A DNA stretch of 64,000 bases from CAYRVX01 sp964427875 (GTDB lineage Bacteria > Planctomycetota > Phycisphaerae > SM23-33). This document shows, one piece after another, positions 41,247 to 50,240 of the stretch. The stretch is taken from positions 62,001 to 126,000 of the forward strand of contig CAYRVX010000001.1 in assembly GCA_964427875.1 (NCBI GenBank). The letters are read 5' to 3'. The notes under the pieces are model-generated. The model did not search any database. It worked only from the letters and a program-made list of their open reading frames with translations, and had not been told where the DNA came from. Within the stretch, counting starts at the first letter, position 1; every line of letters begins with the position of its first letter. A program made the translations under genes and the position numbers.

Positions 41247-44200
41247 ATGACTGGCCGTAGAAGCGTGCCTCTCGCCGCCGTTCTGATCGCCTGGCTCTGT
41301 GCGCCCGTGGTGCTCTGTCGGGCGGCGGATTGGCCGATGTGGCGCTGCGATCCGAATCGCTCCGGCTCCACCGCCGAGCAACTCCCCCGTGAGCTGCACC
41401 TCCAGTGGGTCCTCCGGCGGCCGCCCCTGGCGCCCGCCTGGCCGGACGAGCCCCGCATGCGGTTCGACGCGATCTACCAGCCCATCGTGATGGGCCGGAC
41501 GATGTTCCTCGCCTCGAGCCACAGCGACTCGGTCACGGCCGTCGACGTCCGCAGCGGCGCGGAGAAGTGGCGGTTCCACGCCGAAGGCCCGGTCCGCTTC
41601 GCTCCGGCCGGCTGGAGAGACGCGATCTTCTTCACCTGCGACGACGGGCACCTCTACTGCCTCGACGCCGCCACGGGCAGCCTGCGATGGAAGTTCCGCG
41701 GCTACCCCGGGAAGAACCGGATGGTCCTGGGCAACGAGAGGCTGATCTCCGCCTGGCCGGCCCGCGGCGGGCCCGTCGTCCGGGACGGTACGGTCTACTT
41801 CGCCGCGGGCATCTGGCCGTTCATCGGCGTGTTCGTCTACGCCCTCGACGCCGAAAGCGGCGAGGCCGCCTGGTGCAACGACAGCTCGGGGTCTCTGTAC
41901 ATCAAGCAGCCGCACAACAGTCCCGCCTTCGCCGGCCTGGCGCCGCAGGGATATCTCGTAGCGACGGACGAGAAGCTGCTGGTGCCGAACGGCCGGGCCG
42001 CGGCCGCCGGTCTCGACAGAAGAACCGGCAAGTTCCTCTACTTCCATCACGCCGAGAACAAGCGGTTTGGGCATTCCGAGGTGGCGGCCGTCGGGAGCTA
42101 CTTCGTCAACAGCGGCAGGCTCACGCGGCTGACCGACGGCCGGGGCGTCATCGCCCTCGTGCCGTCGGGCGAGAACGTCGGCTTTCGGTACTCCAAGAGC
42201 TCGATCGTGCTATACGACAAGCTCACCGGGGAGGAGCTGGCCCCCGTGGGTGCCGTGGGCATCCTGGCGGGCGGCGTTTCGTATCAGTCCGGCGGCGACG
42301 TGATCGTCGCCCGCGACTTGCGGCAGCCGATCACCCGAGTCGTCGTGGACCGGCGGGGCAGGAAAAGCAAGCACGAGGACCTGCGCGTCATCTGGGAGCT
42401 GGCCACCCGGGCCAAGCCGATGCTCCGGGCGGGCAATCGGCTCTATGCCGCCGACGGTCATGAGATCGCTGCCTTTGATCTTGCCGGACGGGAAACGATG
42501 CCCGAGCTGCCCGGCGATCCGAACGACCAACTCGTCGTCTTCGGCGAGGACCGGCTGGCGCCGCCGCCGCAGCTCTCCTGGCGGACGAAGGTCCAGGGCA
42601 CGCCGGCCGCCATGATCGCCGCCGGCGGCCGGCTGTTCGTGGTGACCAGGGAGGGCGGCATCTACTGCTACGGCGAGCGCAAGGTCGCCGAGCCGGCGGT
42701 TATCGAGTCCGAGCTTCCCCCACCGGGCGAGGCCGCCGACGGTGCGGGCGCCGAGCCGGCCGCCAGCATCCTCAGGACCACCGGCGTCGCCGAGGGCTAC
42801 TGCCTGGTGATGGGCATGGCCGACGGGCACCTGGCCGAGCAGCTCGTCCGGCAGTCGAAGCTGCGTGTGATCGTCGTGGACGCCGACGCCGGGAAGATCG
42901 CCGCCTTCCGCCGGCGGCTGGACCTCTCCGGCCCGGCGCGCAGCCGGCTGGCGGCGATCGTCGCCGACCCGCGCACGGCGCCGCTGCCGCCGTACCTGGC
43001 GGGCCTGATGGTCTGCGAGGACCCCAACGCGCTGGGCCCGGTCGAGGAGGCGCCCGTCGAGAAGCTCTTCGGGATGCTCCGCCCCTACGGCGGCACCGCG
43101 TGCGTGGCCCTGGCGGAAGAGGACCGCCGCCGCGTCGTCGAGCGCATCCGGGCCGCCCGGCTCGCCGGCGCCGAGGTCGCGCAGGTCGGCCGGTGGACGC
43201 TTCTGAGCCGCAAGGGGCCGCTGCCGGGGGCCGGAAGCTGGACTCACCAGTACGGCAGCGGCGCCAACACCTGCGTCTCCGACGACGACCTCGTAAGGGC
43301 GCCGCTGGGCCTGCTGTGGTTCGGCGGGGTGAGCAATCAAGGCATCCTGCCCCGCCACGGCCACGGGCCCCCCGAACAGATCATCGGCGGACGCCTGTTC
43401 ATCGAGGGCCCCGATCTGCTCCGCGCGCTGGACGTCTACACCGGCCGGCTGCTCTGGCAAAGGCGGCTCGAGGACGTCGGCCAATACTACAACTACACCA
43501 GCCACGAGCCCGGAGCCGGCGCGCTGGGAACCAACTACGTCGCCACGCGCGACGCCGTCTATGTGGTCCACGACAGGAAGTGCCTGCTCCTGGCCCCCGC
43601 CACGGGAAAGACGGTCGGCCGGTTCGTCCTCCCCGGCGGCGACGGCGAGCCGAACCACGCGCCGCACTGGGGCTACATCGGCGTGTGGCAAGACCTGCTC
43701 GTCGCCGGCTCGGCGCCCATGAAGTTCTGGCGGCCGGAATTCCACGCCGACGAGTTCAGGCGCGCCGGCCGAAGGACCGGCGCGGCCCGCCCTAGCCAGG
43801 AGCAGTTCCAGACGCTCGTCGAGGCCGTCCTCACCTGGGAGGACTTCGAGGTCGAGCAGCCACCGAAGTTCGTGTTTGCCCCGCCCGGCGTCACGGAGAT
43901 CGAGAAGGGCCCGACGACGCAGCCGGCCGGCGCCGTGCCCTTCATCCTGGTCAATCTCAACAAGCTCCTCCACGCCGGGGGCATCCTCTCGAAACTCCCG
44001 GCGGCGGTGGTGGCCGCCGCTAGAGAGCGCGGCGCAAGGGCCGTGGCCAGGTGGGACGCAGCCCGCCGGCTGGACGACTACTTCGACGAGCCCAAGCCCG
44101 ACAACGTCGACGACCTCCACGCGAGCGTACGGATGCTTCTGGCCTCGCCCCGGCGCGAGCTGGACGACGGCCGGGACGTCACCATGCTTCGCCGCCAGAT

Positions 44201-45608
44201 CCTCGAGCACTGCTACCGGGAGCTGCCGAGGGCCAGCAAGCCGGAGATCGGGTCGTACACGATTGATCACACGGCCAGCAGGGAGATCGTCGTGATGGAC
44301 CGGCGGACGGGCGAGGTCCTGTGGCGCAGGCCGGCCGCGGCCGCCTTCAGACACAACAGCATCTGCCTCGGCGGCGGAAAGCTGTTCTGCATCGACCGCG
44401 TGCCGACGCGCATCACCAGCCGCATGCTCCGCAGAGGCGTCAAGCCCAAGACCACGGACGTCCTCCTGGCCCTGGACCTGCGAACGGGCAAGACGATCTG
44501 GAGCACGACGAGGGGCGTCTTCGGGACCTGGCTGAGCTACTCCGCCGATCACGACATCCTGATCCAGGCGGCCAGGCCGTCCCGCGATATGCTCAAGGAC
44601 GAATCCGACAAGCGAATCGTCGCCTACCGCGGGAAGACCGGCGAGGTGCTGTGGGACCGCAAGGACAAGAAGTTCGACTACTCCGGGCCCTGCATGCTCC
44701 ACGGACGGACGCTCATCACGCAGGGGGCCGGGCTCGATCTGCTCAGCGGCAAGGACAAGACGCGCACTCACCCGCTGACCGGCGAGGAGGTCGAGTGGGA
44801 GTTCAAGCGGAACTACGGCTGCAACCACGTCATCGCCAGCCGGCACCTGCTGACGTTCCGCTCGGCGGCGGCGGGTTTCTACGACCTCGCCGGCGACAGC
44901 GGCACGGGCAACCTCGGCGGGTTCAAGAGCGGGTGCACCTCCAACCTCATCGCCGCCGACGGCGTGCTCAACGCGCCCGAGTACACCCGCACGTGCACGT
45001 GCAGCTACCAGAATCAGTGCTCGGTGGCGCTGATCCACATGCCGGGCGTGGAGATGTGGACGTTCCAGGACCTCGACCGCGGCAAACGGCCCATCCGCCG
45101 GGCCGGGATCAACCTCGGCGCGCCCGGCGACCGGCTGGCGGCCGACGGGACGCTCTGGCTGGAGTATCCCTTCGTCGGCGGGCCGTCGCCCGGTGTCGAG
45201 ATCTCCACCGATCCGAAGCGCTGCGCCTACTTCCGCCGGCACCCCTCGAACGTCGCGGGCGAAGGCCTCAGGTGGGTCGCCGCCTCCGGCATCGAGTCGC
45301 CCGCGAAGATCACCATCAAGCTCGCGAGCAGCAAGTCGCTCCCCCGGACCTACACCGTCCGCCTGCACTTCGCCGAGCCCGGACGCGCGAAGAAGGGGCA
45401 GCGCCTCTTCCACGTCGCGATCATGGGCCGGACGGTCCTGCGCAACTTCGACGTCGCCGCCGAGGCCGGCGCGCCGCTGACGCCCGTGGTCAAGGTGTTC
45501 CGCCGGATCGCCGTCAAGGACAAGCTCCTAATCACGCTCGCGCCGGCCGAGGGCGCCGGGATCGCCAGACCCGTGCTCTGCGGCGTGGAAGTCGTCGCGG
45601 AGAAGTGA
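41247..45608 (+). CDS. Exported PQQ-type beta-propeller with embedded methyltransferase-like domain and malectin-like tail, 1453 aa
   Basis: Sec signal peptide MTGRRSVPLAAVLIAWLC, cleavage near CRA. Residues ~30-510 and ~670-1310 hold propeller blades with repeats such as VTAVDVRSGAEKWRF, LYCLDAATGSLRWKF and LLALDLRTGKTIWSTT (pattern L-D-x-x-T/S-G-x-x-x-W). Residues ~517-650 are a Rossmann-like block: GYCLVMGMADGHLAEQL resembles SAM-binding motif I, followed by VIVVDADAGKIAAFRRRL, but no catalytic motif is evident. The C-terminal ~130 residues (YTVRLHFAEP, VAIMGRTVLRNFDVAAEAGA) look malectin-like, suggesting sugar binding. A Cys cluster CTCSYQNQC is near residue 1250. Related multidomain proteins are typical of Planctomycetota; function unknown. 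Start at 41247 follows a GGAG site. Confidence 0.75.
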   Translation: MTGRRSVPLAAVLIAWLCAPVVLCRAADWPMWRCDPNRSGSTAEQLPRELHLQWVLRRPPLAPAWPDEPRMRFDAIYQPIVMGRTMFLASSHSDSVTAVDVRSGAEKWRFHAEGPVRFAPAGWRDAIFFTCDDGHLYCLDAATGSLRWKFRGYPGKNRMVLGNERLISAWPARGGPVVRDGTVYFAAGIWPFIGVFVYALDAESGEAAWCNDSSGSLYIKQPHNSPAFAGLAPQGYLVATDEKLLVPNGRAAAAGLDRRTGKFLYFHHAENKRFGHSEVAAVGSYFVNSGRLTRLTDGRGVIALVPSGENVGFRYSKSSIVLYDKLTGEELAPVGAVGILAGGVSYQSGGDVIVARDLRQPITRVVVDRRGRKSKHEDLRVIWELATRAKPMLRAGNRLYAADGHEIAAFDLAGRETMPELPGDPNDQLVVFGEDRLAPPPQLSWRTKVQGTPAAMIAAGGRLFVVTREGGIYCYGERKVAEPAVIESELPPPGEAADGAGAEPAASILRTTGVAEGYCLVMGMADGHLAEQLVRQSKLRVIVVDADAGKIAAFRRRLDLSGPARSRLAAIVADPRTAPLPPYLAGLMVCEDPNALGPVEEAPVEKLFGMLRPYGGTACVALAEEDRRRVVERIRAARLAGAEVAQVGRWTLLSRKGPLPGAGSWTHQYGSGANTCVSDDDLVRAPLGLLWFGGVSNQGILPRHGHGPPEQIIGGRLFIEGPDLLRALDVYTGRLLWQRRLEDVGQYYNYTSHEPGAGALGTNYVATRDAVYVVHDRKCLLLAPATGKTVGRFVLPGGDGEPNHAPHWGYIGVWQDLLVAGSAPMKFWRPEFHADEFRRAGRRTGAARPSQEQFQTLVEAVLTWEDFEVEQPPKFVFAPPGVTEIEKGPTTQPAGAVPFILVNLNKLLHAGGILSKLPAAVVAAARERGARAVARWDAARRLDDYFDEPKPDNVDDLHASVRMLLASPRRELDDGRDVTMLRRQILEHCYRELPRASKPEIGSYTIDHTASREIVVMDRRTGEVLWRRPAAAAFRHNSICLGGGKLFCIDRVPTRITSRMLRRGVKPKTTDVLLALDLRTGKTIWSTTRGVFGTWLSYSADHDILIQAARPSRDMLKDESDKRIVAYRGKTGEVLWDRKDKKFDYSGPCMLHGRTLITQGAGLDLLSGKDKTRTHPLTGEEVEWEFKRNYGCNHVIASRHLLTFRSAAAGFYDLAGDSGTGNLGGFKSGCTSNLIAADGVLNAPEYTRTCTCSYQNQCSVALIHMPGVEMWTFQDLDRGKRPIRRAGINLGAPGDRLAADGTLWLEYPFVGGPSPGVEISTDPKRCAYFRRHPSNVAGEGLRWVAASGIESPAKITIKLASSKSLPRTYTVRLHFAEPGRAKKGQRLFHVAIMGRTVLRNFDVAAEAGAPLTPVVKVFRRIAVKDKLLITLAPAEGAGIARPVLCGVEVVAEK

Positions 45609-45686
45609 CCCGCCGGCGGCGCCCGGGAGGCGAAGGGGAACCGCCGTGCTCCCGAGGACCTCGCGCGCCCTGGACGACATCAACCG

Positions 45687-45715
45687 GTGACAGGGGGGCC
45701 CTTCGCCGATACAAT
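45687..45715 (+). promoter_or_regulatory. Promoter for the HAD-phosphatase lipoprotein gene
   Basis: GTGACA (45687-45692) and TACAAT (45710-45715) are spaced exactly 17 bp and lie 31 bp before the start codon, with AGGAGAAGGA as ribosome site. Five of six bases match in each hexamer. Confidence 0.65.
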
Positions 45716-45746
45716 AGACCAGGGCGCTTGCGCAGGAGAAGGAACG

Positions 45747-46904
45747 ATGCAACCGTTTCGCAGAACGGCGATCGTGGCGGCGGTGCTGGCTGTTTCGGGC
45801 TGCTTCAAGCTGGACATGAAACTCCCGAGTTTCGGCGCCGACGAGCCCCGCGGCGGCGGCGAGGGGGCGGGCAAGACAGACGGCGGGTCCGAGCCAAGCC
45901 AGTTGCCTGCCGCCGAGACCGGCGGCGGGTCGTGGTCGGACGCTGCCCGGCGCGCTGCCGGCGGCGTCTTCCTGAACGCCGAGCACGGCGCGGTGTTCTA
46001 CGCCTACGACACGCTGGCGCATCCGAAGAAGCCCGTCGACCTGGCGGCCAAGCTGCTGTCGGCCAGGGACCTCAAGCCCATACCGGGCGTGACCGTGTCG
46101 ATCTATCGGGACCAGTGGGTCGCCGGGCGTCTCACCACCAACGCCGATGGCGTCGCCAGTCTGCGATGGGTCCCGCCCGCGCCGGGCAACTACACGTTCG
46201 CCGCGAAGATCGTCGCCGTGCCCGACGAGAGCTACCGGGAGCTGCTGGAGGTCACGCCGGCTCCGATGCTGGTGGCCGCGAGGCCGAAAGAGACCCGCTT
46301 CGTCGTGATCGACCTGGACCACACGATCGTGGACAGCAGTTTCTTCCGCGTCCTGCTCGACGGGGGCAAGCCCATGCCCGGCTCGGTCGCCGCCGTCAAG
46401 CGGATCGCAGAGGTGTACGGCGTCATCTACCTGACGCACCGGCCGGACCTGCTGACGAGAAAGAGCAAGGCGTTCCTGACGCGCAGCGGCTACCCGCCGG
46501 GGCCGCTGCTGGTCAGCGAGCTGAGGGACGTCTTCGACAGCGGCGAGTTCAAGACGGCCAAGCTCTCGGAGGTGCGGAAGGCCTTTCCCCGGGTGGCGGT
46601 GGGTATCGGCGACAAGCTCTCCGACGCCCAGGCGTACGTGGACAACGGTCTGACGGCCTACCTGATCCCGCACTACAAGGACAAGCCGAAGGACCTGCGG
46701 GAGATGGCCGGGCAGATCCGCCGGCTCCGCGGCGGCGGGCGTCTTCACGTCGTGCCCGGCTGGCGGGAGGTCGAGCAGGGCCTCTTCGACGGCCGGTCGT
46801 TCCCGCCCAGCGGGTTCGCGAGCGTGCTCGAAACCCGCGCCAATCGGATGGAGGCCCAACAGCGGGCCCGCAAGGAACGCGACGACGAGGATGACGACGA
46901 TTGA
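45747..46904 (+). CDS. HAD-superfamily phosphatase-like lipoprotein, 385 aa
   Basis: Lipoprotein signal with lipobox LAVSGC (Cys19). A disordered Gly/Glu-rich linker (to ~70) precedes an Ig-like/CNA-B-like sandwich (VTVSIYRDQWVAGRLTTNADGVASLRWVPPAPGNYTF) and then a HAD domain: motif I VIDLDHTIVDSS (189-197), motif II-like YLTHRP, motif III-like TAKLSE, motif IV GIGDKLSDAQAY. The motif IV GIGD and DLDHT pattern resemble the LNS2/App1-like phosphatidate phosphatases; a periplasmic phosphatase acting on lipids or phospho-sugars is an inference. An acidic tail (DDEDDDD) ends it. The good ribosome site AGGAGAAGGA supports the start. Confidence 0.78.
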   Translation: MQPFRRTAIVAAVLAVSGCFKLDMKLPSFGADEPRGGGEGAGKTDGGSEPSQLPAAETGGGSWSDAARRAAGGVFLNAEHGAVFYAYDTLAHPKKPVDLAAKLLSARDLKPIPGVTVSIYRDQWVAGRLTTNADGVASLRWVPPAPGNYTFAAKIVAVPDESYRELLEVTPAPMLVAARPKETRFVVIDLDHTIVDSSFFRVLLDGGKPMPGSVAAVKRIAEVYGVIYLTHRPDLLTRKSKAFLTRSGYPPGPLLVSELRDVFDSGEFKTAKLSEVRKAFPRVAVGIGDKLSDAQAYVDNGLTAYLIPHYKDKPKDLREMAGQIRRLRGGGRLHVVPGWREVEQGLFDGRSFPPSGFASVLETRANRMEAQQRARKERDDEDDDD

Positions 46905-47124
46905 CCTCGGCGCGGCCAGGGGGCTCCAGACGACTCGTTGAGTCGATAACTCACTGTCCGGGTGGATGATTAACTCATTGGCTCGATGCCCTCCCGCAAG
47001 GCGTTTTGCGCCCGCCCAAGCGTCCGGTCCGATTATTCCGATTTCTCTAGGAGCGTTACTTGCACTCTCTTCTCGCCTTATGAGAGCTCGAGGATTTCTC
47101 GGCCTTACCGGTGGTTGAGAGGGA
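46905..47124. other. Intergenic region without a recognised gene
   Basis: About 220 bp with a small hairpin (CGACTC-GTT-GAGTCG near 46932-46946) and imperfect repeats of TAACTCA/GCTCGAT. No supported reading frame. Confidence 0.6.
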
Positions 47125-47136
47125 TATAATGCAGGT

Positions 47137-47388
47137 GAACGCGCCGGGTGGTTGAAGGCACATCATGCCCGGCGAGAAGCAGGACTGGCCCACCTGCTGC
47201 ATTTCTCCGCGTGTCCGCGAAGCTGTGCAGGTCAAATCCGGATACGCCTCCTGTTCGCGGGAGTCGAAGCAGATAACCTGTCTTGGTGTGCGGCGGACGT
47301 AGTATGCTTGGACGCGGCGGAGAAGTGCCTTAGGCTCGATAACGTCAGGCCTAGCTGGAGGGTCGGTCGGCGCTACCGAGCCTTTTTA
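47137..47388 (+). ncRNA. Candidate structured non-coding RNA (~250 nt)
   Basis: A perfect TATAAT at 47125-47130 lies just upstream; the -35 region is poor. The segment then shows hairpins CGCCGGG (47142-47148)/CCCGGCG (47168-47174) and AGCAGG (47178-47183)/CCTGCT (47193-47198), a long-range pairing of TTCTCCGCGTGTCC (47203-47216) with GGACGCGGCGGAGAA (47310-47324), and an apical CTCC/GGAG stem. A terminator-like hairpin TCGGT/ACCGA followed by GCCTTTTT closes it at 47388. No coding frame with plausible composition spans it. It does not match tmRNA, RNase P, SRP or 6S signatures that I know. Call rests on nested pairing and boundaries only. Confidence 0.42.
47360..47387 (+). terminator. Intrinsic-terminator-like hairpin with T5
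   Basis: GG-TCGGT and ACCGA-CC form a stem with one mismatch and a seven-base loop CGGCGCT, followed directly by TTTTT (47383-47387). It forms the proposed 3' end of the candidate RNA. Confidence 0.5.
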
Positions 47389-47746
47389 TGCGCAGTCGCA
47401 GCGGCGAGTCGAGCGGGGCCTCCGCCGGGGCGCATGCGCCCTGAACGCTGCTTGATTCCTTCCCCTCTTGGCCATATCATGGGTGGTGGAGCACAGGCGA
47501 AGCCGCGGGTCCTTCCGGCGCCGCCCTTGATCCCAAGGGCTGCCCGTCGCTTCGTGCCATGTCGCGAATGCATGACGGGAATGTTCGCCCTTTGCCTTGG
47601 CATCCGGCTTGCACTTGGCAGCATGTTGAGGTACCGTAACCGGCAGGACTCTGCGTTGTGGCGGTGCTGACCGGCGCCCACCAACTCAGTGACGTCATAT
47701 CTCGGGTGGCGGCGCACGGTGTTTGCGTGTATAAGAAGGACCGTCT

Positions 47747-48913
47747 ATGAAGGCCATACATGTCAAGTGCCCATCCTGCGGGGCGACGCTTGCGGTTCCC
47801 AACGACAGCCTCAAGCGGCGCATCCGCTGTGGCCGCTGCAAGCACAGGTTCGCATTGGCCTCGCAGTCGGAGGCCGTCGTGGAGAATGTAATCGCTTCCT
47901 GGCTCAGCGACGAGGAAGAGCCCGAAGCGACGGAGGACATGCCGCGGGGCGAGCCCCCGGCCGAGGAGGCCCCGGCGGCGGCCCTGGAGGAGGCCCCGGC
48001 GGCGCCCACCGGGGAGGCCCCGCTGCCCGAGCCGCGTCAGCCCAAGAAAGGGAACATCCGCGTCGTCAAGATTGAGCGCGGCGTGCTCTTCGAGTTTCCC
48101 GCCAGCCGGCTGCTCGACCTGGAGTTCCGCAGCGCCTTTCCGCGGCAGTGTCTCAGTTGCGAGGCGCGGGGGCACCTGCGGGCGCACGTGGTGATCTACG
48201 CCGGGCAGTTGGTGCAGGACAGCCTCTCCATGGAGGACGAGCACTCAGCCGGGGCGCTGGTGCTCAGCAATGAAGAGGTCCGGGGGCTCAGTGACCAGGA
48301 GATACTCGACCGGCTGCACCACGTGCCCAACGTGCCGCACCCCGCCGACCTGCCCATGCCCTACTGGGTCTGCGACATGTGCAGCGGCACGGGACAGGTC
48401 TCCGGGCAGATCCAGGTCAACCCGGAGACCGGCAAGGGCTGGTGCCGGCTCTTCATCCGCAACATCCACAGGTCGCTGCAGTTCATGGTCAATGCCGGCG
48501 GCGAGGGCGCCGAAGGCTACGCCATGCTCAAGGAACGCGTCGAGCAGACCGCCGAACATCCCTGGAACAACCTCTCGGAGGTCGTCCAGCACCGCATCCA
48601 GCAGTGGTTTCAGCCCAAGGGCACCGAGCAGTTCGTCGCCTTCGTTCCCGACCGCGACCACGTCCGCACCGAGGACGGCGTGGCCGGCGTGCTGATCTCC
48701 GACCGCCGGTTGATTTACCACAATCCCAGGAGACACTGGGAGATGTCCGTCGAGGACCCGGTGGAGTTGCAGACCTTCACCGGCGGCGGCAGGGGGAGGG
48801 TTTCCATCTCAACGCCCAATTGGTCCATCCGGCAGATGAGCGTGGATCGCGACGGCCTGACGCGGATGCGCCGGGCCCTGGCGCTCAGCAAGTTTCGGGC
48901 CGTCTGGCATTAG
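47747..48913 (+). CDS. Zinc-ribbon protein with Pro/Ala-rich linker, 388 aa
   Basis: N-terminal MJ0042-type zinc ribbon: Cys8/Cys11 (CPSCGATLAVPNDSLKRR) and Cys28/Cys31 (CGRC). A low-complexity Glu/Ala/Pro linker (about 55-100) follows. The larger C-terminal domain has two more cysteine pairs (CLSC, CDMCSGTG) that may form a second zinc site, and ends LSKFRAVWH. No transmembrane helix. Zinc ribbons of this type are common at the N-terminus of planctomycetal signalling or membrane proteins; the C-terminal domain is unrecognised. Ribosome site AAGGA just before the ATG. Confidence 0.7.
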   Translation: MKAIHVKCPSCGATLAVPNDSLKRRIRCGRCKHRFALASQSEAVVENVIASWLSDEEEPEATEDMPRGEPPAEEAPAAALEEAPAAPTGEAPLPEPRQPKKGNIRVVKIERGVLFEFPASRLLDLEFRSAFPRQCLSCEARGHLRAHVVIYAGQLVQDSLSMEDEHSAGALVLSNEEVRGLSDQEILDRLHHVPNVPHPADLPMPYWVCDMCSGTGQVSGQIQVNPETGKGWCRLFIRNIHRSLQFMVNAGGEGAEGYAMLKERVEQTAEHPWNNLSEVVQHRIQQWFQPKGTEQFVAFVPDRDHVRTEDGVAGVLISDRRLIYHNPRRHWEMSVEDPVELQTFTGGGRGRVSISTPNWSIRQMSVDRDGLTRMRRALALSKFRAVWH

Positions 48914-48951
48914 CGCCGGCATCGGACCGCGCCGCCCGCCGCGCGGGGCGC

Positions 48952-50067
48952 TCAGCGGCGGCGCCGGAGTACGTTTCGCGTCGTTCGCCGCATGCGCACG
49001 GACACGTTTCGCCCACCCGCGGCGACGGGCTTTCGGATGAACGTGTCGGCCGCCGCGCCGGTGGCCTCGACGGCCCGCTTGAACGCCTCGCCGATCTTCG
49101 CCAGGACGTCGGCGGAGCCCTGATATAACCTGCCGAACGGGCCGAGAACGATCTGGCTGGCGATGCGGCCGCAATCGGCCAGGAATTCGCCCAGCCGCGC
49201 CCCGAGGTGGCGGGCGGCCTCGGCGCGGTTCCACCCGCGGAAGGCCCGGCATCGCCCCTTGGCTGCGTGCCCGGCCGCCGAGGTCAGCACGCCGGCCCCG
49301 ATCGCCTGGGTAAGCGCTTCGGCGATTCGGCCCATCAGCGGCACGTCGCGAGCGACCTTCTCGAGGATCCTCCGCATCATGTGGGCCAGCTTGATCGTCG
49401 CCACCAGCCGCGCCGTGTCCGCGAAGATGGAAAGCTGCTCCCGCAAGGCCGGGCGGCTGTTGTAGACGTGCGTGACCCGAGAGACCATCGACCCGTTGCG
49501 ATACACCACGATCAGCGCGTCGATCAGCGGCCAGGGGCTGGCGGCCACCGCGATCATCACGTCCCGCACGCAGTCGCGGATCTCCTGCTCGGCCTTGGCG
49601 TCCAGCTCGGCAAGCAGCGGCTCGATCCGCTCGGACTCGGCGGTCTTCAGAAGCTCCGTGAGCTCCTGCCGGTTCCTGCATCGCGGAAGCGAGCAGGCCA
49701 GGTCTCCCGACGCGCTTTCCGCCCGAGCGCGCTGCTCGTCGGTCAGCGATTCGTTCACCGACAGGCGGCGGAGGTACCTGCCGAGGTACCGGCCGTAGCG
49801 GCGCAGGGCGCGCACGTCGGCCTCGTCCAGGTCACCGACGTCGGGGCACCTCAACGTTCGCGGGCGCAGCCGCCAGCCGCCGAGCAGCCGCCCGGCGAGC
49901 CACACGCACGCGGCGCCCAGCACGATCACGAACCCATACCCCGCCCACGCATGCATGTCGCGGAGCGTCTGGTAGGCGCGGAGCAGCTCGATGGCCAGCA
50001 GGAACGCCAGCACGCACGCCGCGGCGAGCAGGATGCGCGACACATTCTTCCACAATCGACCCAACAC
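48952..50067 (-). CDS. DUF697/YcjF-like membrane protein, 371 aa
   Basis: Two N-terminal helices (ILLAAACVLAFLLAIELLR and YGFVIVLGAACVWLAGRLLGG), a charged helical middle, then VRDVMIAVAASPWPLIDALIVVYRNGSMVSRVTHVYN, RLVATIKLAHMMRRI and GAGVLTSAAGHAAKGRCRAF, the pattern of the DUF697/YcjF-like GTPase-associated family (SPxPxxDxxxxxxxxxxMIxxIAxxYG). The C-terminus is Arg-rich. The start is a GTG at 50067 with GAGGGAG upstream; gene is convergent with the zinc-ribbon gene. Members often partner a small GTPase, which is not present here. Confidence 0.62.
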   Translation of the reverse strand: MLGRLWKNVSRILLAAACVLAFLLAIELLRAYQTLRDMHAWAGYGFVIVLGAACVWLAGRLLGGWRLRPRTLRCPDVGDLDEADVRALRRYGRYLGRYLRRLSVNESLTDEQRARAESASGDLACSLPRCRNRQELTELLKTAESERIEPLLAELDAKAEQEIRDCVRDVMIAVAASPWPLIDALIVVYRNGSMVSRVTHVYNSRPALREQLSIFADTARLVATIKLAHMMRRILEKVARDVPLMGRIAEALTQAIGAGVLTSAAGHAAKGRCRAFRGWNRAEAARHLGARLGEFLADCGRIASQIVLGPFGRLYQGSADVLAKIGEAFKRAVEATGAAADTFIRKPVAAGGRNVSVRMRRTTRNVLRRRR

Positions 50068-50240
50068 GTGCGCAGCTCCCTCGTGACGTGTAGTCGCGAC
50101 GGGCGAGGGATTATCGCACCGAAAAGACCGGCTTTCAAGGCGGCGCGGCAGGGCGGGCGGGGGTTTCCGGCCTTGTGAGGGCCGCCCGGTGCGGTTAGCA
50201 TGCCGGGCAGGACCCTCGCAGCAGGAACAAGGGGATATCG

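Noticed and set aside
42210..45413. 1067-codon minus-strand frame opposite the PQQ-propeller gene
   Set aside because: The plus frame has a signal peptide, promoter and propeller repeats; the antisense frame has none.
46905..47124. Promoter and gene between the HAD lipoprotein and the candidate RNA
   Set aside because: Only small imperfect repeats and one 6-bp hairpin are visible; no frame is credible.
47152..47670. 172-codon plus-strand frame inside the candidate RNA region
   Set aside because: Odd composition, no ribosome site, no family pattern; overlaps a strongly base-paired region.
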